64,000 bases of DNA from Chryseobacterium sp. FH1 (GTDB lineage Bacteria > Bacteroidota > Bacteroidia > Flavobacteriales > Weeksellaceae): contig NZ_JPLZ01000002.1 in the NCBI RefSeq assembly GCF_000735135.1, positions 568,386 to 632,385 on the forward strand. Reading direction: 5' to 3'. Of this stretch, positions 52,127 through 59,267 are shown piece by piece (the stretch's first letter is position 1; each line of letters opens with the position of its first letter). The translations under genes and the position numbers were made by a program. The notes beneath the pieces were generated by a model that had not been told where the DNA came from, searched no databases, and was given only the letters and a program-made list of their open reading frames with translations.

Positions 52127-52882
52127 ATGGAAACATACGTAAAATCAACCATAGAAAACGGAATAGGAACCATCGAGTTTTTCCATCCACAAAGCAACTC
52201 GATGCCGAGTTCGCAACTTAAAAATCTGGTAGAAGAAATCAATAACCTTGGAAAAAATGACGATGCAAAAGTCATCATCCTGAAAAGTGGCGGCGAAAAA
52301 GCATTTTGTGCAGGCGCATCTTTCGACGAACTGATTTCCATTCAAGACTTCGAAACGGGGAAAACATTTTTCTCAGGATTTGCCAATGTCATCAATGCGA
52401 TGCGAAAATCGCCAAAACTGATTATCGCCAGAATCCACGGTAAAGCAGTTGGTGGCGGCGTTGGAATTGCGTGTGCTGCTGATTATACTTTTGCAACGGA
52501 GAACGCTTCGGTCAAGTTGAGCGAGTTGGCGGTCGGAATTGGACCTTTCGTGATTGGACCCGTTGTAGAAAAGAAAATCGGAACTTCGGCTTTTGCGCAA
52601 TTGGCGATTAATGCTACCGAATTTTACTCTGCAGAGTGGGCAAGAGAGAAAAATATGTTTCAAGATATGTACGAAACAACCGAAGAAATGGACGCAGAAA
52701 TCCAAACTTTGGCTGAAAAATTAGCAACCTCAAATCCCGAAGCAATGCTGAAACTGAAAGAAATCTTCTGGAAAGAAACTGAAGATTGGGACAAACTTTT
52801 AAGCGAGCGAGCGGAAATCAGTGGAAAATTGGTTCTGTCAGATTTTACTGTGAATGCCATTAATCAATTTAAAAATAAATAA
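52127..52882 (+). CDS. Enoyl-CoA hydratase/isomerase (PaaF/PaaG-type)
   Basis: 251 residues, crotonase fold: SGGEKAFCAGASFDELISI (oxyanion loop 1), ARIHGKAVGGGVGIACAADYTFATE (oxyanion loop 2) and LSELAVGIGPFVIGPVVEKKIG. The cluster has only one crotonase-type gene, although the pathway needs both the ring isomerase (PaaG) and the hydratase (PaaF), so its exact step is undecided. Unusually, the Glu at the typical position in the third helix region (KLSELAVG) is present. It is the last paa gene, followed by a strong terminator. Confidence 0.9.
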   Translation: METYVKSTIENGIGTIEFFHPQSNSMPSSQLKNLVEEINNLGKNDDAKVIILKSGGEKAFCAGASFDELISIQDFETGKTFFSGFANVINAMRKSPKLIIARIHGKAVGGGVGIACAADYTFATENASVKLSELAVGIGPFVIGPVVEKKIGTSAFAQLAINATEFYSAEWAREKNMFQDMYETTEEMDAEIQTLAEKLATSNPEAMLKLKEIFWKETEDWDKLLSERAEISGKLVLSDFTVNAINQFKNK

Positions 52883-52893
52883 TTTTCAACAAA

Positions 52894-52927
52894 AAAGCCT
52901 TTCTAAATTTGAAAGGCTTTCGTTTTA
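52894..52927. terminator. Terminator at the end of the paa cluster
   Basis: Stem AAAGCCTTTC / GAAAGGCTTT with a 7-base loop and A/T runs on both sides; shared with the convergent LRR gene. Confidence 0.8.
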
Positions 52928-54088
52928 TTCTTTGATGATTTTTTGAGTAATATTATCTTTATCTGTTTTGATTTTCACAATGTAATTTCCATTTGTCAAA
53001 TTAGAAATATTGACTTCTTTTGCTTTTGCAGTTTTCAGAAGTTGTCCTGTTTGGGAATAGATTTCTACGCTTTCTACTTTGTCATTGGTATTAATCATGA
53101 ATTTCTCTTTTACCGGATTTGGGTAAATTTGAATTGATGATTTCTTGATGTCATTTACTCCTAAACTACAGTTGGTACTGTAAGTTGACCAACTATCTTT
53201 GAACCATGACTGCGCTGGTGGCTGTTCATTATCTGTTTGAATACAAAAAAGGTTAAGATTGTTATAGGAATAGAATAGTACAATTTTGTCATTCTGACTG
53301 TTCTTTAAATTTAGAGAGGTGAGTTTATTATTGTTGCATAGTAAAACGATTAATTCTGAATTTTTAGAAACATCAATATTTTCTAATAAATTGAATTGAC
53401 AACTTAATTGTTTTAACAAGAGGTGTTTTGATATATCAATGCTACTTATTTGATTTTTATCTAAGTATAGATTTTCGAGCATTAGGTTATTAGAAATATC
53501 CAAATCTGTAAGCTGATTATCAGAACAATCAAGTGTTCTTAGATTAATGTTCTTTGACAAATCCAAATTTGTTAGCTGATTACCTGCACAACGTATAGAT
53601 TTTAGCTGAATGTACTGTGAATGATCAAGATTTCTGATTTTATTAAAATCATAGTTAAGATAAAGTAGCAATTTATTTTGTTCAATATCTAAATCTGTAA
53701 GCTGATTTTTGTTACAAATGAGATTTTCTAATAAAATATTTTTAGAAATGTCCAGACTTGTAAGCTGATTAGATTCGCACCAAAGAGTTTTTAGCCTTGT
53801 ATTTTTAGAAATATCTAATGTTTTTAACGGGTTATCATTACAATATAACTCAGTAATATTGATGAAAGCTTCGATGCCCGTTAAGTCTTGAATGCCACGC
53901 GAGTGACATCTAAGTAATCCTGTAAAGTTTTCAGCTTCAGAAACTTGTATTTGACCATCATTATTTGTGTCAATTTTAATATAATGATTCAATAGTAAAT
54001 TTTTAAAATTAGCATCAGGGATATTGACGATCTGAGCTGAAAATGTAAAAGATATTGAAATTAAAAAAGTGGTAAAAATGGATTTCAT
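52925..54088 (-). CDS. Leucine-rich-repeat protein with T9SS C-terminal sorting domain
   Basis: 387 residues. Signal peptide MKSIFTTFLISISFTFSAQ, a Ca2+-type DTNNDGQIQVSEA segment (~41-52), then about ten ~21-residue LRRs of the type LTDLDISNNLMLENLYLDKNQ, with N at the hydrophobic turn. From ~315 the type IX sorting domain starts: SIQIYPNPVKEKFMIN...GNYIVKIKTD.. ending ITQKIIKE. So the protein is exported by T9SS to the surface or medium. Likely an adhesion or binding role. Its upstream 336-base region contains a terminator and a putative small transcription unit. Confidence 0.92.
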   Translation of the reverse strand: MKSIFTTFLISISFTFSAQIVNIPDANFKNLLLNHYIKIDTNNDGQIQVSEAENFTGLLRCHSRGIQDLTGIEAFINITELYCNDNPLKTLDISKNTRLKTLWCESNQLTSLDISKNILLENLICNKNQLTDLDIEQNKLLLYLNYDFNKIRNLDHSQYIQLKSIRCAGNQLTNLDLSKNINLRTLDCSDNQLTDLDISNNLMLENLYLDKNQISSIDISKHLLLKQLSCQFNLLENIDVSKNSELIVLLCNNNKLTSLNLKNSQNDKIVLFYSYNNLNLFCIQTDNEQPPAQSWFKDSWSTYSTNCSLGVNDIKKSSIQIYPNPVKEKFMINTNDKVESVEIYSQTGQLLKTAKAKEVNISNLTNGNYIVKIKTDKDNITQKIIKE

Positions 54089-54137
54089 AAATGAATATTA
54101 GTTTAGTTGTCAAAATTAGTCTTTTTATTTAAAATAA

Positions 54138-54166
54138 AAACCGCCTTCCCAATCTGGAAGGCGGTT
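54138..54166 (-). terminator. Strong hairpin terminator on the minus strand
   Basis: Stem AACCGCCTTCC / GGAAGGCGGTT with a 6-base loop; read on the minus strand it ends in a T-rich run. It lies 50 bases upstream of the LRR gene, so it must end a short transcript that starts further right, not a known protein gene. Confidence 0.75.
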
Positions 54167-54277
54167 CAGTTTTCACTCGGAAATTAAATTAACTAACTCT
54201 AACTAAATTTCAAAATGAGTTCTCATCGTTGTTTGTTTTTAGAACCTTTATTTGTGTTTGCTTTTGTTCTTTATTGA
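54138..54277 (-). ncRNA. Putative small RNA or micropeptide transcript
   Basis: A minus-strand -7 element TACTTTTG (54290-54283) points to a start near 54277, and the hairpin terminator at 54138-54166 would end it after ~140 bases. The only ORF is seven codons (MRTHFEI, 54226-54203). A palindrome resembling the one before the 115-aa gene lies at the same offset upstream. No expression evidence is available; inferred from the promoter, spacing and terminator only. Confidence 0.4.
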
Positions 54278-54305
54278 TAGGTCAAAAGTAGAAAGATATG
54301 AGACT

Positions 54306-54353
54306 CTGCGGTAGCGTGGAAATTACCAAATTGAAGATTGCGTATTTCTACGG
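54306..54353. promoter_or_regulatory. Putative response-regulator binding sites, copies 1 and 2
   Basis: Copy 1 is CTGCGGTAGCGTGGAAATTACC (54306-54327, quoted as CTGCGGTAGCG and TGGAAATTACC). Copy 2 is CGTATTTCTACG (54341-54352) in the opposite orientation. Copy 1 has its core CGTGGAAATTAC centred 30.5 bases from the left edge of the minus-strand -7 TACTTTTG. Confidence 0.5.
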
Positions 54354-54367
54354 ACTCTGATTTTTAA

Positions 54368-54402
54368 AATAAAAAAAAGCCCCATCAAAAATGTGATGAG
54401 AC
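54368..54402 (-). terminator. Candidate terminator of the 115-aa gene
   Basis: On the minus strand GTCTCATCA / TGATGGGGC form a stem with G-T pairs, followed by a T8 run. It is ~25 bases after the stop at 54425. Confidence 0.55.
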
Positions 54403-54424
54403 TTAGAAAAAATATGAATCGGTT

Positions 54425-54772
54425 TTATCTTTGGTCAATAAAAGAATGGTTGTGATTTTTGATAACTGAAGTTTTCTCGACTTCAGTATTCCTCATTTTT
54501 GTTACCTTAAAAATATTTTCGCGTAATTCTACCACTTCGAATCTACTGTGAGTGGTTCCAATAGTAATATATGGTTTGGCTGTAAAAATGCCTCTTGGTG
54601 TTTTGATCTCAGCGGAAACTTCTACGATTGGGCAGATCCCTCGTTTTTCTGATTTCCATTTGGAATTTGGTTTCACAAAAAAATAATGACTGGTGCAAAA
54701 GATAGTCATATACGTGACTTCGCCTTTGATAATATGATCTGTGGAATTGACTATTTCTAATGGTTGGGACAT
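54425..54772 (-). CDS. Small cytosolic protein of unknown function next to the two-component genes
   Basis: 115 residues, no signal or TM, beta-rich: VNSTDHIIKGEVTYMTIFCTSHYFFVKPN, KRGICPIVEVSAEIK and TIGTTHSRFEVVELREN (partial quotes). Two Cys. It ends with hydrophilic KNHNHSFIDQR. I do not recognise it. The ATG at 54772 is separated from the response-regulator gene by 86 bases that contain a palindromic site (copy 3) and a TTTCTTTG -7 element at the same offset as in the putative sRNA, so the regulator may control it. Confidence 0.65.
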   Translation of the reverse strand: MSQPLEIVNSTDHIIKGEVTYMTIFCTSHYFFVKPNSKWKSEKRGICPIVEVSAEIKTPRGIFTAKPYITIGTTHSRFEVVELRENIFKVTKMRNTEVEKTSVIKNHNHSFIDQR

Positions 54773-54801
54773 TCGCTAATTGGTTTCAATTTTTCTTCAT
54801 T

Positions 54802-54846
54802 CAAAGAAATGACAATTAGCCAAACTGCTATAGCGTAGAAATACGG
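54802..54846 (-). promoter_or_regulatory. Promoter and putative regulator site (copy 3) of the 115-aa gene
   Basis: The palindrome CGTAGAAATACG (54834-54845) lies in CTGCTATAGCGTAGAAATAC (54825 on). Its centre is 30.5 bases from the -7-like TTTCTTTG (54809-54802 on the minus strand), the same spacing as in copy 1. The TA of the -7 is TT here, which is compatible with activator dependence. Confidence 0.5.
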
Positions 54847-54858
54847 AATTTTCGAGAA

Positions 54859-55539
54859 TTATAATTTAATAGGAACAGTATGGATATTGTTAATAACTGC
54901 ATAGATTACAATTCCAACTGTGTTTTTTGCACCAATTTTATCAAGGATTCTTTGGCGATGGCTTTCTACAGTTCTTGGACTTAGAAATAAAATATCTGCA
55001 ATTTCCTGATTGGTTTTTTCCTGACAAATTAACTTTACAACGTCAATTTCTCTGTTTGATAGAGTTTCCTCGTTATCGAAAAGGGATTTTTTTCGGGAAG
55101 GTGTATTCATATAAGACAACAACATCTCGTGGTCTTCTTTTGTGAAGTACATTCCGTTTTGAGCTACCATTTCTATGGCTTCGATAAAAGTTTTTTTGTC
55201 CGAGTTTTTAGGAAGGAAGGCGGAAACTCCCAATTTTATCATATAACCAAGAACGCTACTTTTGTAATGCGAGGAAAGAATAATGATTTTCAAATCAGGA
55301 TAATTCTTTTTTAGAATTTCCACCAATTCGAAACCGTCCATTGGTTGCATTTGAACATCAATCATCGCAATGTCAGGAAAGTCATCCTTTGAAATTGTTT
55401 CCAAATGCGCTAAGATTTCTGCTCCGTCTGTCGCCATAAAATCAACTGAAATATTCTTTTGCGCAGAAAGCAACATTTTGATGCCTTCCAGAATCAGTTG
55501 TTCATCGTCAACCAAAACAAGTTTTATATTTCTGCTCAT
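54859..55539 (-). CDS. NarL/LuxR-type response regulator
   Basis: 226 residues. Receiver domain (~5-125) with DDE acid pocket (D11, D12) and phospho-acceptor D61 in AMIDVQMQPMDG, then ILSSHYKSS and a Lys (PKNSDKKTF). C-terminal HTH_LuxR: LSNREIDVVKLICQEKTNQEIADILFLSPRTVESHRQRI (quoted in parts). It starts 2 bases downstream of the histidine kinase stop, so the pair is co-transcribed. The candidate targets are the palindromes at 54306-54353 and 54825-54846. Confidence 0.93.
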   Translation of the reverse strand: MSRNIKLVLVDDEQLILEGIKMLLSAQKNISVDFMATDGAEILAHLETISKDDFPDIAMIDVQMQPMDGFELVEILKKNYPDLKIIILSSHYKSSVLGYMIKLGVSAFLPKNSDKKTFIEAIEMVAQNGMYFTKEDHEMLLSYMNTPSRKKSLFDNEETLSNREIDVVKLICQEKTNQEIADILFLSPRTVESHRQRILDKIGAKNTVGIVIYAVINNIHTVPIKL

Positions 55540-55541
55540 AA

Positions 55542-56270
55542 TTATAAAGGAATATTAATGATAATTCGGCTTCCTTTTCCGATTTTGTTTTTCCATTTGT
55601 AAATTCCTTTTACGGAGGAAATTCTGGATTCTATATTTTTAAGCCCCATTCCTTTGCTTGCCGTTTTGTAATCGAAACTTTGTCCGTTGTCGGTGAGGAT
55701 CATCGTCAGACATTTTTGATGTTTTCTGATGTAAACCGAAACTTCATCCGCATGGGAATGTTTAATTACATTGCTCGTGAATTCCTGAATGACCCGATAG
55801 ATCTGCACTTCTGTGAAAATATCCTTTCTCTCATATCTGTTGTCTATGTATAAGGACAGATTGAGTTTATAAGAAAGATTGGTAACCAATTCCTGTAGGT
55901 ACAAAACCAAACCAAGTTTCTCAAGATTTACGGGATAAAGTGAATGCGAAATGTTCCTCGTCGAATCTATTAGTTCCGTAATTTGGGAATTAATGACTTT
56001 CTTGGAAACTTCCTGATTTTCCGGTTCCAGATTATTGAGCCAAAGCGAAAGTATATTAAGTCTGTTTCCAATATCATCGTGAACGGTGATCGCAATTCTT
56101 TTCCGTTCGTCCTCTTGTCCTTTTATATTTTCTAAAGTCAATTGTTTCTGGTATTCCAACTCAGCTTGAAACTGGGCATCTTTTTCCTGAACAATTCTTT
56201 GGATGAAGGTTCTGTATGCTAATAATATAAAGGATATGATGATTATCAAAACAACAATCAACACAACCAA
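55542..56270 (-). CDS. HisKA_3-type sensor histidine kinase, one TM segment
   Basis: 242 residues from the TTG at 56270. N-terminal TM (~3-20), short coiled coil (~28-58), HisKA_3 box ITVHDDIGNRLNILSLWL with His64, and ATPase motifs EFTSNVIKHSHADE (N-box), LTDNGQSFD (G1) and KGMGLKNIESRI (G2). There is no periplasmic sensor domain; it may sense through a partner. A TTG-N19-CATTTTTG promoter (-7 at 56310-56303) gives a ~25-base leader to this TTG, so the non-ATG start is plausible. Pairs with the NarL-type regulator. Confidence 0.88.
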   Translation of the reverse strand: MVVLIVVLIIIISFILLAYRTFIQRIVQEKDAQFQAELEYQKQLTLENIKGQEDERKRIAITVHDDIGNRLNILSLWLNNLEPENQEVSKKVINSQITELIDSTRNISHSLYPVNLEKLGLVLYLQELVTNLSYKLNLSLYIDNRYERKDIFTEVQIYRVIQEFTSNVIKHSHADEVSVYIRKHQKCLTMILTDNGQSFDYKTASKGMGLKNIESRISSVKGIYKWKNKIGKGSRIIINIPL

Positions 56271-56302
56271 AAAGATGATATTAAGTTTTATTTCTCTAAT
56301 GA

Positions 56303-56332
56303 CAAAAATGTTTTAATAAATATAATTTTCAA
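56303..56332 (-). promoter_or_regulatory. Promoter of the histidine kinase gene
   Basis: On the minus strand TTG (56332-56330), 19 bases, then CATTTTTG (56310-56303), one mismatch to TAnnTTTG. It lies just after the bidirectional terminator at 56334. Confidence 0.5.
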
Positions 56333-56333
56333 C

Positions 56334-56371
56334 AAAAAAAGAACAGTATAAATTATACTATTCTTTTTTTA
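56334..56371. terminator. Bidirectional terminator between the two operons
   Basis: AAAAAAAGAA(C)AGTATA pairs with TATACT(A)TTCTTTTTTT, 3-base loop. It separates the paralog-membrane protein operon from the kinase-regulator operon. Confidence 0.75.
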
Positions 56372-56388
56372 TATATTTAAAATTGATG

Positions 56389-57177
56389 TTAATCAAAACC
56401 ACCACCGCCAGGCCTATATGGAGGCTCAGGTTTTGTCCAATCAAAAATATCAATATCAATAAAGTTATCAACTTGTTTATGATTGATGAATACAAGAGTA
56501 GGCAAGTACTTTTGTTGACCACTTTTAGTTTCTTTCAAAGCAAAAGTACAGATAGATTTTGTGAGATTCTCAGATTGGACGTCATGTATAGGCACATAGA
56601 ATTTTCTAAAAACTCTTTGACCTCTGTATTTAGTGCTCTCTGTATGAAACCATTCCACCGCATTGTTTCTCCAGTTTTCAATAATCTCTACCGCATTGTC
56701 AATAGAAATAGCTGGTTTTTTGATTGATGTTTTTTCTATAGTTTCTCCTTTAAGATTTTTTCCCTCTTTTGAAAATACAAAATTTTTGGTAGTCGTTACA
56801 GTTTGCTTTTCAGTTAAAACAAGATCAGTTTCCAATTCTTTAAGCAATGCACATTCATAGTTTTCCTGTTCGATAGAACTTCCATTACTATCCAAAGGAA
56901 TTAAAATTAGCATCACTTGATTATTGAAAACTCCCATATCTATTCGGAACTCTTCTGTATTTTGATTGTTTGCTTTAAGCCAATTGATTTGATTAATGTC
57001 AAATGAAAATACATATTCCATTTTTAGTATTTCTTTCATTGTACTAAAATTAGAAATAGCTTCTTCCCATTTGTCAGTTGCTACCAGATATTCATCAAAA
57101 GTGATGTTGGTAATGTCTAAGGAGTTTATCCTTTGATTAAAAAGAATGTTTGTGTGATTTGATGTTTCTGTTTTCAT
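56389..57177 (-). CDS. Paralog B of a ~250-aa family of unknown function
   Basis: 262 residues from the ATG at 57177 (MKTETSNHTN); an in-frame ATG lies 17 codons further up but falls in an AT-rich spacer. It is homologous along its length to the protein at 57873 (shared words: WEEAISNF/WAEVKSNY, NWRNNAVEWFHTES/SWKENAMDYLHRES, RGQRVFRKFYVP/KGQRIFQSFYIP, LPTLVFI/LATLIFI, IFDWTKP/IYDWSRP). No signal peptide or TM. It ends PEPPYRPGGGGFD. Function unknown; follows the membrane protein by 61 bases in one operon. Confidence 0.7.
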   Translation of the reverse strand: MKTETSNHTNILFNQRINSLDITNITFDEYLVATDKWEEAISNFSTMKEILKMEYVFSFDINQINWLKANNQNTEEFRIDMGVFNNQVMLILIPLDSNGSSIEQENYECALLKELETDLVLTEKQTVTTTKNFVFSKEGKNLKGETIEKTSIKKPAISIDNAVEIIENWRNNAVEWFHTESTKYRGQRVFRKFYVPIHDVQSENLTKSICTFALKETKSGQQKYLPTLVFINHKQVDNFIDIDIFDWTKPEPPYRPGGGGFD

Positions 57178-57238
57178 TGTAAAATATTTATTTCTAACGA
57201 ATTTATTAAAAAATAAGTTATTATGCAATAGTAATCGA

Positions 57239-57871
57239 TTATTGTTGTTTAATTGTTATTTTTTTAAAAAATGTATAAATAAATAAACTATAAAGCATGC
57301 AACTCATTAAATTATTGATAACCCAAATACTAGTAAAATAATCTTTAGGAAATGCAATTAGCTGATTCTGGAATATAAATATGAAAATACTAACTGTAAA
57401 ATACAAAAAAAATATTTTGTCAATCAGCTGAAACGAACTTTTGTTTCTTATATTTCTAATATCTTGAATGAGAGAATATCCAATAAGTACAGTCATAATA
57501 ATATTTGAAACGGCTTTAGAATAATCATTATATTGATATTGACCAAAAATTCTATCTACTGTTAAAAAAAATATGCTCAATAATCCAGTTGCTAAAAAAT
57601 AATATTTATTTAAATTTAGTTTTTTAATATATAAGCCAGTAACTGTAAAGAATTCGCCAGCGATATATATAGGATATAAAAAAGCATAGTTTTGAAATTT
57701 AAGAATTAACATAGTGTATGATGTAAATTCAATTAAAAAAATGAAAATGATATAATAAACATACCATTTTTCATTTTTTGTAATCAGTTTATATTTTGTT
57801 ATAGAAACTATACTTGCTGTTGTTAATAAAACACAAATTATTACGCTGATAAGATTAAAAAAAAGTTCCAT
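57239..57871 (-). CDS. Multi-pass (six to seven TM) membrane protein of unknown function
   Basis: 210 residues from the ATG at 57871 (MELFFNLIS), which begins one base after the stop of paralog A. About seven hydrophobic helices with aromatic-rich loops: FFNLISVIICVLLTTASIV, WYVYYIIFIFLIEFTSYTM and so on. Such ~210-residue proteins often sit beside histidine kinases in Flavobacteriia and may be their sensor. The kinase downstream has only one TM and no sensor domain, which agrees with that idea but does not prove it. Confidence 0.7.
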   Translation of the reverse strand: MELFFNLISVIICVLLTTASIVSITKYKLITKNEKWYVYYIIFIFLIEFTSYTMLILKFQNYAFLYPIYIAGEFFTVTGLYIKKLNLNKYYFLATGLLSIFFLTVDRIFGQYQYNDYSKAVSNIIMTVLIGYSLIQDIRNIRNKSSFQLIDKIFFLYFTVSIFIFIFQNQLIAFPKDYFTSIWVINNLMSCMLYSLFIYTFFKKITIKQQ

Positions 57872-57872
57872 T

Positions 57873-58625
57873 CTATGGGGTAAGACAAGTTGGTGGACAA
57901 GGTCTAGACCAATCATAAATATTGGAAGGATCTGGTTTCACTTCATAAACTGCCCCTGGAGCTCCTAATTTAACGCCGTTTTCATTGCTGATGAAGATCA
58001 ATGTTGCCAACAATCTTTGATACACCGCAGAATATTTGAAGCCAAAAACAGCAACTATATCGTGCGTATTTTCTTTATTATGCAAAAGATCTGCTTTTGG
58101 GATATAGAAACTCTGGAAAATCCTCTGTCCTTTAAATTCTAAGGATTCACGGTGCAAATAATCCATTGCATTTTCTTTCCAGGATTCTATTTCTTCTACA
58201 GCTTTCATTTGTCCAGTCACAGGCTCATTCATAACTGGAAAATTGAAGTCAGAATCTTGTTCGCTTTTGCTTAGATCTTTGGACAAAACGTAAGTGCTTG
58301 CTACCGTGTAAGTTTTTGTTTGTTTTAAGGTAAGATCATTTTCCAAGAATTGTAATGGACAGAATTCGTAATTATCCATTGTTTTTACATCGCCTGCGCT
58401 GGTTCTCGGCGTGAGGATCATTACCAGATTGTTTTCCCAAACGCCTATGTCTGCTCGGAAATAGGTTTCCGCTTCGTTTTCTCTATCAAACCATTCGATC
58501 TGCTCGCGTGATAGGATGAAAACTTTTTCTGGAGATATAACATTTTGTATATCAGAATAGTTAGATTTCACTTCTGCCCAACTTCTTACGGCTGAGGTGT
58601 AATTCTCATAAGTTAAGATTGCCAT
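57873..58625 (-). CDS. Paralog A of a ~250-aa family of unknown function
   Basis: 250 residues, hydrophilic, no signal peptide: YENYTSAVRSWAEVKSNYSD at the start, VLSKDLSKSEQ, NAMDYLHRESLEFKGQRIFQ in the middle, and a Pro/Cys tail IYDWSRPCPPTC at the end. Same family as the protein at 56389 (see there). First gene of the operon; the 287 bases upstream hold no clear operator. I do not recognise the family or any catalytic signature. Confidence 0.75.
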   Translation of the reverse strand: MAILTYENYTSAVRSWAEVKSNYSDIQNVISPEKVFILSREQIEWFDRENEAETYFRADIGVWENNLVMILTPRTSAGDVKTMDNYEFCPLQFLENDLTLKQTKTYTVASTYVLSKDLSKSEQDSDFNFPVMNEPVTGQMKAVEEIESWKENAMDYLHRESLEFKGQRIFQSFYIPKADLLHNKENTHDIVAVFGFKYSAVYQRLLATLIFISNENGVKLGAPGAVYEVKPDPSNIYDWSRPCPPTCLTP

Positions 58626-58806
58626 GTATTTTCAGTATGTTTAGTTTGGGATAAAAATAAAGAAAGTATTCTATAAAATTTACATTAATAAAGAATTATT
58701 GGTGAATTAGTGTTAAAAATGCTAATTTAATAATCATAGTTAATTTTGTGTTGTAAAATAATGGGCTATCTTTGTTTCATATTTTTCTATTATTAAAGAA
58801 TAAAAA

Positions 58807-58837
58807 TTTGCAGAATAAAAAATAATTCCTATTTTTG
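58807..58837 (+). promoter_or_regulatory. Promoter of rpmE2
   Basis: TTTG (58807-58810), 19-base spacer, TATTTTTG (58830-58837): consensus. The ~70-base leader holds GGATCCATTAGTCC, able to fold into a small hairpin. Confidence 0.75.
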
Positions 58838-58912
58838 CATCCTCAAAACCAGAGTTGTCGGATCCATTAGTCCACTGCTCATATTAGATTAAATTTTAAA
58901 ACTTCTGAAAAA

Positions 58913-59164
58913 ATGAAACAAGGCATACACCCAGAAAATTATAGATTAGTAGTTTTCAAAGATATGAGCAACGACGAGATGTTCCTTTGCAAATCTACTG
59001 CTGACACAAAAGATACTATCGAATTCGAAGGATCTGAATATCCGTTGATCAAAATGGAGATTTCTTCTACTTCTCACCCTTTCTACACAGGTAAAACTAA
59101 ATTGGTTGACACTGCAGGTAGAGTTGATAAGTTTATGAACAAATACAAAAAATTCGCTAAATAA
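58913..59164 (+). CDS. rpmE2: 50S ribosomal protein bL31, type B (zinc-independent)
   Basis: 83 residues. [30 protein letters not shown] and a C-terminal [12 protein letters not shown] match bL31-B. Only one Cys (FLCKS) is present, so the four-Cys zinc site of the A form is missing; such C-minus paralogs allow growth at low zinc, or are the only L31 in many Bacteroidota. It bridges the 50S and 30S subunits. Strong promoter and terminator, single-gene unit. Confidence 0.97.
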   Translation: MKQGIHPENYRLVVFKDMSNDEMFLCKSTADTKDTIEFEGSEYPLIKMEISSTSHPFYTGKTKLVDTAGRVDKFMNKYKKFAK

Positions 59165-59187
59165 TTTTAGTTCATTTTTACAAATAC

Positions 59188-59217
59188 AAGCCTTTCGTTT
59201 TCGGAAGGCTTTTTTAT
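59188..59217 (+). terminator. Rho-independent terminator of rpmE2
   Basis: Stem AAGCCTTTCG / CGGAAGGCTT, 4-base loop, T6 tail. Confidence 0.8.
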
Positions 59218-59267
59218 TTGTAAATTTGCTCAACGTTGAAATTTGAATTTTAAACTCAGAATAAATA

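Noticed and set aside
54215..54277. Plus-strand 20-codon ORF (MSSHRCLFLE...) in the LRR upstream region
   Set aside because: No promoter or conserved feature on that strand. The minus-strand -7/terminator pair explains the region better.
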